Position numbers and translations under genes: made by a program. DNA of 64,000 nt from Hypomesus transpacificus (Eukaryota > Chordata > Actinopteri > Osmeriformes > Osmeridae): the NCBI RefSeq assembly GCF_021917145.1, contig NC_061062.1:15198711-15262710 (forward strand), read 5' to 3'. Positions 19,501 to 30,400 of the stretch are shown here, piece after piece. The notes under the pieces are model-generated. The model was not told where the DNA came from and ran no database searches. It saw only the letters and a program-made list of their open reading frames with translations. The first letter of the stretch is position 1. The number at the start of each line of letters is the position of its first letter.

Positions 19501-21433
19501 TGCATTATTATTGCCCTAAGCGTGTGTATATGGTGTGTGTATGTGTGCAGTGTGTGTGCGTGCATGCGCATGTGTACAGTGTGTGCATGCATGCTTTACC
19601 TCCTGCTGCTGCGTGGGGCTGCATCCCAGCAACATGTAGAGCAGGATGTGGGGCAGCAGGTAGATGGTCACCTTGTAGTCGTGCTTGATGATGAAGCTAC
19701 AGCAGGAGAACACCTTGCTGGCTAGCTCATGTGTCACCTGGAACATTCCATATCACAGGTCACCTCAACACACCACAGGTCAGGGGGAACTTCTTCACAA
19801 CACTACACTACGCACACTAGGCGTTAAAGGCAGGGTAGGTCAACTTACCTACCCTGCCTTTAAGGGTTAGAATGTTAGGGGTTAGAATGTTAAGGTGGGT
19901 TGGAACAAACATGTCTGGGGTTGGATCGTTAAGACATTAGGGTCTAGAGAGTTAGAGGTTGGAATGTTTGGGGCATTCACACATGCACTGGTGAAGCTTG
20001 TGGTTTCAACGCCCTTTGAGCTCTGTGTGGGCGTTCGTGAGTTGGGAGCTCTGCGCAGTTTTGTTTTGGTAAAATGTCATATAGCACTGGGACAATAAGA
20101 GACAGCAAGAATAGGGACACCATATGTTTCCATAGGTCTATTGATTAGTTAACATGTCCCAGCATCACCAAAATGTTCATATATCTCTACTTCTTTAAGT
20201 TCCACAACTAGAAGGGTCTAGATTAACATTAGGGGTTGGGGCATTAGGAGTGTAAGGGTTAGGGTTGGGGCATTAGATTATGGGGCTTTAGGTGTGGCGT
20301 GTTAGAGGTGGGGTGTTACGCCTGGGACACACTGGCTGCGAAGCGCCTGGAAGCGCCGCGCCACATTTTGCTCAAAGCTGTCCACACCAGACGTGCATTT
20401 CTCCACGCCGGTCACCAAGCCTTTCAGCTACTCTGAGCTTTCCTTTACGCTGATATGGTACACAAACATGGCATTGGCTATATCCCAGCATTGATCCATA
20501 TCTACGTTGTCCTTGCCAAATTGGTGCTGGGGGTCATACAACTCCCTGTGCTTTTCAACTTCAAGACTTAATTTGATGTCGTCCATCTCCTTGAATTTCT
20601 CGCAGATTTTAGAAATCGATTTCGGGGTTTTTCTCGGTAGGCTATATGTGCACACGTGTGTGTTGCGTGCAACAGGTGACAACTTGTTTCTCTCAAACAA
20701 ACAAAACAACTACGGGCATGCTAGCTCAACAGATCAATCCATTTATTTTCATTCGTTTTCATCAGGGTAACCACATGGAAAGGCAGTTCGTTACCAAGAT
20801 TGTGTAGTTAGGTTTAATATAGGGTAAATATTGGTTAAGTACATAGGCTTCCAAAGTGATATAAAAAAAAAGATATAAAGTCTACAACTTTACAAATGTT
20901 CACCGTAGTCTACAATGAATGTAGTAAAATCTTAATAACATGTTTTTTATTCAAATATATCAACTACAGTAATATGGTGTATTTTATCATCCTGCAGCCG
21001 ATTTTCACAAAAAAAATGACCAGCTACCGAAACGATCACAGGCAAATGCAGGCAATCACAGGAAATCGCGGCGCTTCACAGCCAGTGAGGCCGGTCCCAT
21101 TTGATAACATGGGCGCTGAAAGAAAAAAGGCAGCGCTTCCAGGTGCTTCGCAGCAGATCGCAGCTAATCGCAGCCAGTGTGTCCCAGGCGTTAGGGTGGG
21201 GGCGTTATGGGTTAGGAACGTTTGGGCTCGCTCACCTTGCCAATGAGGTATCCAGCCCAGGTAACAGACCAGTCAGAGAACTTGCGGCCTCGACTGCTCA
21301 GGTAGATGGGCTTCTTCAGCTTGGACCAGTTCACCACCTTCTGACTGCTTTTGTACCTATACGTGTCAGAAAGAGAGGTAGCATCCGTGCCTGTAGGTTT
21401 GTGAATATATATGACTGTGTGTCACTGTGTGTT

Positions 21434-21469
<36 letters not shown>

Positions 21470-24400
21470 CACTGTATATATATGACTGTGAGTCACTGGA
21501 CGCGTGTGTATGTGTGAGTATATATGACTGTGAGTCACTGGGCATGTGTGTGTGTATGTGTGAGTATATATGACTGAGTCACTAAATGTGTGTGTGTGTG
21601 TGTATACAGTGCCCTCCAAAAGTATTGGAACAGTGAGGCCAATTCCTTTATTTTTGCTGTAGACTGAAAACATTTGGGCTTGACATCAAACGATGAATGT
21701 GAAACCAGAGATCAACGTTTCAGCTTTTATTTCCAGGTATTTACATCAGGATCTGATGCACAAATTAGAAAATATCACATTTTTGTTCGAACCCACCCAT
21801 TTGTCACGTGAGCAAAAGTATTGGAACATATGACTGACAGGTGTGTTTTGTTGCCCAGGTGTGTCCTATTACATACATTATTCAATCAATAAATACCACT
21901 GAATGTCTACACTCAGGTTCAGATTGGGTAAGATAGGTTTTGTCTATGCAGACTGTATTCAGAGGTGAAAACAACATGAAAACCGGAGCGCTGTCTTTGG
22001 GTGAAAAACAAGCAATTGTGAGTCTTAGAGAAGATGGAAAATCAATCAGAGCCATTGCAGAAACATTGGCCATAGCCAGTACAACCATTTGGAATGTCCT
22101 GAAGAAGAAGAAAACTACTGGTGTACTAAGTAACAGACGTCGAACAGGTAGACCAAGGAAAACATCAGCAGTTGATGACAGAAACATTGTGAGAGCTGTA
22201 AAGAAAGACCCTAAAACAACTGTTAGTGAGATCAGCAACAACCTCCAGATGGCAGGAGTGAAGGTATCACTATCTACTGTTCGCAGAAGACTTCATGAAC
22301 AAAAGTACAAGGGCTACACCAGAAGATGCAAACCACTCATTAGCAAGAAGAATAGGAAGGCCAGGCTGGAATTTGCCAAAAAGTAAAGAGATGAACCTCA
22401 AAAATTCTGGGACAAAGTTTTATGGACTGATGAGACAAAGATTAACTTTTACCAAAGTGATGGAAAGGCTAAAGTTTGGAGAAAGAAAGGAACTGCTCAT
22501 GATCCCAAACACACAAGCTCATCTGTGAAACACGGTGGAGGTAATGTCATGGCTTGGGCTTGCATGGCTTCTTCTAGGACGGGCTCATTAATCTTCATTG
22601 AGGATGTAACACATGATGGCAGCAGCAAAATGAACTCGGAAGTCTACAGAAACATTTTGTCTGCCAATTTAAGGAAAGATGCAACCAAACTGATTGGCAG
22701 AGCCTTCATCATGCAGCAAGATAACGACCCAAAACACACTGCCAAAACAACAAAGGAGTTCATCAGGGGCAAGAAATGGAAGGTATTAGACTGGCCAAGT
22801 CAATCTCCAGACTTAAACCCTATAGAGCATGCATTTTACCTGCTTAAGAGGAGACTGAAGGGAGGAACCCCACAAAACAAACAACAACTGAAAGAGGCTG
22901 CAGTGAAAGCCTGGGAAAGCATCAAAAAGGAAGAATGCAAAAGTTTGGTGACGTCAATGGGTCACAGACTTGCTGCAGTTATTGAAAGCAAAGGATTTGC
23001 AACTAAATATTAAGTCTTATTCACTTAAATATGTTTTAAGTATATCTGTTCCAATACTTTTGATCACATGACAAATGGGTGGATTCAAACAAAATGTGAT
23101 ATTTTCTTAGTTGTGCATCAGATCCTGATGTAAATACCTGGAAATAAAAGCTGAAACGTTGATCTCTGGTCTCACGTTCATTATTTGATGTCAAGCCCAA
23201 ATGTTTTCAGTCTACAGCAAAAATAAAGGAATTCGCCTCACTGTTCCAATACTTTTGGAGGGCACTGTATATGACTGTAAGTCACTGGGTGTGTGTGTGT
23301 GTGTGTGAACATATACCTGCTGTTCTGGTGGGGCTCCAGGATCTCCTGGACCTGCTCGGGGAATCTTCTCCAAAGCCGTCGGCCCGGGGAGTCATTACGG
23401 CCCTCACGGCACTCGAATATGGACAGCAGCTCCTATAACACACACACACAAGATATGAACATATACACACCACCAGCAGTCGACATGTGGTGTTAGCGTG
23501 TGCTAGCGTACCTGCATAGCGTAAGCAGCAGAGTCCTGAGCTCTGACGTCATCAGCATAAGCCAGGAATGTTCTGGTCAGCTCTGTGAGCAGCTCATACG
23601 CAAAGTTAGAGTCCTCCACCCCACTCTGAAATACACACACACACGCACCTGGATTGGCTAACTTACTCTGAATCCTTCAGATGCATGGTAAATTCCACCA
23701 TTCCCTCTCATAAACGCCATGGGGAGATGTGCTAGTAATGCAAGTGGGTTGTGTTTAAGTGTCTTTTTAGTGTGTATGACCTTTTTCAGGGGGGGGGCAC
23801 CTCACTGGGTATTGAACACACCACTAAGGGCTAACGCCGTAATGTAGGGAGACCGGGTTCAATTCTTGCCATGCCATTTCCTGCATGTCCATTCTATCTC
23901 ATACTGTCTCTATCCAAAAATCTAAATCCCCAAATAATTTTCAGGGAACCTTGGCAGTGATTTAGCAATTTGCTTGCAGTCTATAAGGGAGTGTGTGTGT
24001 TAGAGGGACCCTCACCACAAAGGTGTTGCGGCTGCCGTGTGTGTGTGTGTGCGACAAGTCAAGGCGGCCGGGGTCGACGGCGCCCAGCTCCCCCAGACAC
24101 TCCCCGCAGAGCAGCCTGGCATCGGGGGAGGAGTCCTGGCAGCCCTGCAACAGTACCGCCACCAGCGACGAGATCACCGGCTCCACAGCCTCGCTGGCAC
24201 ACACCTGCTGCAGCAGCCACTCCTGGAGCGCACACACACACACAATGTTATAGACACACATGAAGCAACAGGCCCTCCTGGAACACACACACAGGACATT
24301 ATATTGTACATATACACACACACATTACATTATATCTGCATGTGTATTGGGGATGGGATTAGAAAGGATTTCACTATTGGAATAGTATCCGAAATGATTT

Positions 24401-27400
24401 TCGAATATCCGGATAATCTTTTTATTTATTTTTATGCGGTTCTGTTGTAATTAGCCTGCCATGACACAAAGCATACAGTAAACACATGATCCACCACACA
24501 TTCTGGCAATAATTGTGACTGTTAAGATATTTTATTAAATAAGGGTTGAATAAGGAAAATAAATGAAAGATCAATTTATTAACATGACGAAAAGACAATG
24601 AACTTGAAAAAATGCTGCGTCTTCAGACATAGGCTCTTAAAGATGCTGTAAAGCAAATCCCATGATTTGCTTCTCAGTACATTATATACGAGTGAAATGA
24701 GTTCCTGAAAGCATTTGCAAAGCGCAAAAACTTTGTCGCACTGAAATGTGGAGGTAGACCATTGAACAGTTTCTCTCCCGTTTTCAGCTCAGGTTTAGTA
24801 AAGGCGGGGCAAAACCCCAACCTATCTACGTAACAGCGACCTATCTACGTCAGACCACAGACGGTTGCATTCTGTTACTCAGCTGGTACGATGCAAAGAC
24901 AAAGTAACTAATATAAAACACTCAGAGACTGCAGGTAGGAATTTTCTGATGTCTGCAATTGATTTAGCTAGTTTTGCTGCTGTTGCTAAATTCATTTTGG
25001 TAATGTGACCTGCATGTATGCATTGTCAGTGAACACTCTGAAATGAATTTGAGAATTATAGGTCACATTACCAAAATTCTATTGAAGTTGTAAATATTGA
25101 AAGATTCATCTAAAATTGTGTGAATACAATTTAAAAAAATAAAGGCTGTGCAACATGTATGCAGTCAATGGACACTGAAATGAATTTGAGGATTATAGGT
25201 GACATGACGAAAAAGCTATTGAAGTTTGAAGATTTATTTTGAACAAAAAAATATTTTTTATAACCCGAGATGAAAATGAACAAAATAAAGGCTGTGCAGA
25301 ATGAATGCATACATCTTCAACAGTTGAACATTATTTTGACGCTTCTAGTTCATGTTGTTGAAAAGTTATTGACTTTTTAAATGTGTAATTTGTTGACGGT
25401 CCCTAAACATACGTTTTTTTTAGGCAGCCAAAAGCATTGGCTAAGCGGCCGCTCGAATATCTGTTGAATATCGAACTTCAAACCAACTTCACCACAGTCA
25501 TCCTTGTTGTTGCTTTCCCAAAGCATTCACGAGTTAACGTAATTAACATCAATTTAAGAGGAAAACTAACTTTGCGACTCCGTTAGCCCTGCACTTTTCT
25601 CATTATTCTTAGTCATTAATAGATAATTGCTTATTCCTCCTGTCTGTGCCGACAATTGCTTCAATTGCTTGAGTTTGAGCCTTCTGTGGTCAGTTCGCGC
25701 TTTCCTTGTGTTGAAATGAAAGCAACTTTGGTCGGCGATGTGGGGAGGGTGGTTGGAGTTGTCTAGTACTGCATTCACTTGCAGTGTGATATTGCTCTCG
25801 CAAATGTCCGATGAGCTTTGTTTTCAAAGCAGCCAGATGGGCTATTTTTAGGGACCCCATGCCACCCTGGTAGATCCGCCCCTGGATCTCAACTTGGAAC
25901 TGGGTGTTTTTATTTCTAAGGGGTCTAAAACATTTTTAGGGCAATATACAATGTATGTGGTTTTATGTAATCTGTAAGCTCCTTTGTTCATTAACGTCCT
26001 GAGAATAGTTTAAGTCAGGTCAAAAGGGTATAAGGTTGAGAGGTTGTAAATTGTTAGCAGAAGGCTTTAGATGGCCTTCTATCTGTTGACCTAAGGTGCT
26101 GACTGCCCTGTGGGATAGGTTGCCCTTGGAGGATGGGTGAAGCATCTTAAATGGCCTTTTGTCTATACGATGGAGATTAGTTCAACCAGGGAGACATGAA
26201 ATCTGGGGTGATTTACGGGTTCATGGTTTTGGGATTTGTTAACTAACTGAGGTTTATGACTCCCTGACCTGAGGATCCTTGGACATCAGGGCCTGGTTTT
26301 GGCTGTCACAATATTGTATTCTTTAAGGTAGTCAGGGGGGACAGCTACATTGATTGATTGCTTTTGTGATGTTATAAGTTGATATACGACTGTATGTTTA
26401 TGATGTTCAGCACCACTCTGTCGAACGACTATTATAGATGTTCTCCGTTATGGTCGCAGAGCGCTATGTTTGCTAATGTACCATACAAAATAAATGTATT
26501 GTATTATGGTAGTCTTTTTTCACTTATATTTGGGGAAGGCCCAGGAGGGAAGGTTACATCTGGACAATGGCCCTAGGCACTGGAAAAACCCCAGGGCAGA
26601 GAATGTGGAGGCGATGAGTCCACAGTATCAAGAGCATGCGGGCCCCTATCAATGGCCCCCACCCCATTTGTCCTGTTTGCCTATCGTAAACAAAGCCGTT
26701 ATGATTGAGGTGTCTGTATGTCCCTAATACGAATGGGCAGCTGACCATTGGAGACACCCCCGCCCGGAGGAAACTGACCCTTGAGACATGACTACGAAGG
26801 AAACAAACAAAGTCCCTATCTATTACCAGACTGATTTCCCACCACGTCATCAAGAATTTATGACGTGTATAACTGTATAAATATGGTTGAATATCTGATA
26901 TGCCTCGGACACACTCAGGCTGAGTTGTCTAGCGTATGATCCAATTCCTACCTGCAATAAAAGCCAATGCATTCGACCTAAGACAACGACTCAAAGCCTA
27001 TTCTTAAAGAATCTTTTAAGCCTTCCACAGTTTTAAACTGGCATCTTGACCATTCAAAGTACACAGTATCGTCTGAATTTCCACCACAGGGGACAGGACA
27101 ACTTCACCGCATCAAAGGGATGATGGACGGGGTCATGTACCGTCAAACCCTGGGTGAGAACCTCCTTCCCTCAGACAGGGCATTGAAAATGGGTCATGGA
27201 TGGGTATTCCAGCATGACAATGACCCAAAACACAGCCAAGACCACAAAGGAGTGGCTCAAGAAGAAGCACTAGGGTCAAAGGTCCTGGAGTGGCCTAGCC
27301 AGTCTCCAGACCTTAATCCCATAGAAAATCTATGGAGGGAGCTGAAGGTTTGAGTTGCCAAATATCAGCATTGAAACCTTAATGACTTGGAGAAGATCTG

Positions 27401-30400
27401 CAAAGAGGAGTGGGACAAAATCCCTCCTGAGATGTGTGCAAACCTGGTGCCCAACTTCAAGAAACGTCCGACCTCTGTGGTAGCCAAAAAGGGTTTTGTC
27501 ACCCAGGAGTTAGTCATGTTTTGCAGAGGGGTCAAATACTTATTTCCCTCATTAAAATGCAAAAGCAATGAAAAACATTTTTACATTAGTTTTTCTTAAT
27601 ATTAGTAATTCTGTTTCTCACTGTTCAAATAAACCTACCATTAAAATGATAGACTGATCATTTCTTTGTCAGTGGGCAAACTTAGAAAATCAGCAGAGGA
27701 TCAAATAATTTTCCCCTCACTGAATGTGTGTGTATGAATGTGAGCATGTGTTTTTATGTTTACTTTGTGTGTGTGTGTGTGTGTGTTTGTGTGTGTGCAT
27801 GCGTGTGTGTGTGTTTGTGTGTGTGCATGCGTGTGTGTGTGTGTGTGTGTGTGTGAGTGCATGCGAGTGCATGTGTGTGTGTGTGAGTGCAAGCGTGTGC
27901 GTGTGCATACGTGTGTGTGTTTGTGTGCATACGTGTGTGTGTGTGCGTGCATGCCTGGTTACTGTGCATCATGTCCCTCAAGCTGGTGAGAGCGTGGATC
28001 CTGACGTCCACATTCTCGTGCTGCACGGCCCTCATGGAGCGCTGCAGGGCTGCAGCCAGGTCACTGCTCCTAGACGTCAGCTACAGGGACGACCATCATC
28101 ATCATTATCATCATTATCATTATCATCATCATCATCATCATTATCATCATTATCATCATTATCATCAGACCATTATCATCATCATCATCATCATCATTAT
28201 CATCATTATCATCATCATCAGACCATCATCATCAGGGTGCCAGACCTTTTTGTACTCGTCCAGAACAGCGTGGATGTCCTTAAGCTCAGGGTGGTCTGGC
28301 AGGAAATAGATCTCATGCAGATGATCCTGAACCTCTTCTCTGTACGACACCAGGAGAGAGGGTGTGAACGTGTGTGTTTGCATGCGAGCATGTGTTTGTC
28401 AGAACGGGTGAGTATGTGTATGTATAAGAACGTGTGTGTATGTATAAGAACGTGTGCGTTTATAAGAACGTGTCCGTGTAGAAGAATGTGTGCGTTGATA
28501 AGAATGTGTGCGTGTGTGTATAAGAACGTGTGTGTGTGTTTATAGGAACGTCCCCGTGCGTCTGTGTGGTACCTGTTGTCCAGTATGAAGTAGCTAATGA
28601 TGGCAGCTGTCTCTCTGGGCTGGAGGGGGATGAGTGGGAGGAGGGCCACGATCACATGACTCAGTAGAGGCCCCAAGTGGGTGGGGTCAACACTCTTCAC
28701 AAAACACTCCCACGTCCTGACCCCACAGAGCAGGAAGTGGACCCGGAAAAAAAAAGATTAAATACAAGATGTGTTAGTAAATATAAAAAGATAGTAAGAA
28801 AGACTGATACAAACATTGTGTGTGGGTTTACAAGGTAAGAGAGGAATTGCGAAATTATCGAGAGTGTGAATGTGCTGGAGGGAAAACGTTTGTCGTCACA
28901 TGTCCTTCCATCCTCCGGAATGCGTGTGCATGTGTACTGACTGGCAGCAGAGCAGAGGGAAGTCGTCTCGGTATCTCAGGCCAGTGCGAAGGGTGGTCAT
29001 CATCTTCACCCTCACTGAGCTGATGTGTTTGGGTCCCATGAGACGCATCAGAGCCATCAGACTGGTCAGGACCTACACACACACACCCACACAAGTGCAC
29101 ACACCTCAACAGATTACGTCCACGCCAGTAAGGTTGTTCACCGTATACAGACGCAACTTCACTTGGAGGAACAAAGAAAGAAGAGCGCAGGCTCCTCCAG
29201 GCGTTCCTCTCACTCCACCCACCATCTTCTTGCGGTCCTTCTCCCCAGCGCTGGAGCTGAGCAGCTGCATGTTGAAGAACGCCAGGATGCCCAGGAGCTT
29301 GGGCTGCAAGTAGTCAGCCTGGTGGGAGAAGGATGGGGGGGGGGGAAGACTTCTGTAAGATAAGATTGTATCCTGTCTACCTGTGAGGAGGAGTATACCT
29401 GCGTTACCTATGGGGATCTGAGTGGGTAAAGTCCTGAGTGGCCTGATTGCGTCATTACCATTCGCCCGGGGGTTGTGATGTCCCGCGGCCCCTGGTACGG
29501 GTCGTCGTTGGAGGCGAAGGAGGCGAGGATGGCCAGTCCGTTAAACACCTGCACACACAGGACGAATGACAACAGTGTCGACCTGACGACGTTTGTTTGT
29601 GTGCATGCGAGAGGTGGTGTGCGAACGGTATCGGATGCTCGTGTGTGTTCAGACCTGTTGGTAGTGCTCTCCAAGGCGGAGGAGCAGCTCGTTGTGGAGT
29701 CCTTGGAAATCCTGCCTCAGCAGAGATCCAAGCTCGATCTCTGTCTCGCTCTGAGCACACACAGTACACTATTATTATCTTATCATTGTTGTTAACAAGC
29801 AAATGCCTGATTTCCGTTAACGTCACATGGGCTACAATGAGTTAGGTAGTGGAAGGACAGGGGTCTGGCTATGTGATACCTGGAGGTAGTGGAAGGTCAG
29901 GGGTCAGAGTATGTGATACCTGGAGGTAGTGGAAGGCTCTCTCCAGCTCCTCCTTGGTGCAGGAGCACACCAGGTGACTGAAGATGTACTTGAAGTTGTT
30001 GATGAGGATCTCTCGGCGGTTTGCTTTCAGCTCATTGGCCAGTGTACGTATGAGGGCAGAGCCAGTGGCACTGGCCTTAGCTGCCAAGTATGGTAGGAGA
30101 ACCTGGAGAGTTCGCTGCACGCACACACACACACGTAAATACGTACACACCTCTCTAGAACCTTAAAAACCCTGTGAAAGTTACCCCAAGATTATAATGT
30201 GTTTTTGTGATAACAAGTGTGTGTGTAATCTAGAGCGGATGTGTGTGTACGTTAGTGTCTTAGCATTTGTGTGTGTACCGTGAGGAAGCGGTGCAGGTCT
30301 GGGAAGTCGAAGGCATGTGCAACTTGAGACAGGATGTCCAGAGCTAGCTCTCTCTGATTGGCTGACTCGCTGCTCTGTTCCGGAGTGTTCCTCAAGGCAG

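Noticed and set aside
21415..21604. Regularly spaced direct repeats that might suggest a CRISPR array
   Set aside because: This is a eukaryotic minisatellite with GT-rich units, no unique spacers and no cas genes.
21882..22241. 119-codon minus frame in the Tc1 element, repeated at 42781-43140
   Set aside because: It is the antisense shadow of the transposase gene; the repetition only reflects the two element copies.
23790..25560. A novel gene in the long atr intron 22-23 region
   Set aside because: Frames such as 25566-25778 and 24037-24450 lack homology, start context and splice support; the sequence looks like decayed repeats.
27724..28545. 273-codon plus-strand frame rich in Cys and Val
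   Set aside because: It is the translation of GT and ATC microsatellites and runs antisense through two atr exons.
29105..29110. Alternative canonical donors near atr exon 22 to avoid a GC donor
   Set aside because: The GT sites near the end of that exon (27960-27925 region) give a wrong phase for the next exon, so the GC donor was kept. The coordinates given for this entry mark only a similar check made at exons 18-19, where the junctions proved canonical.
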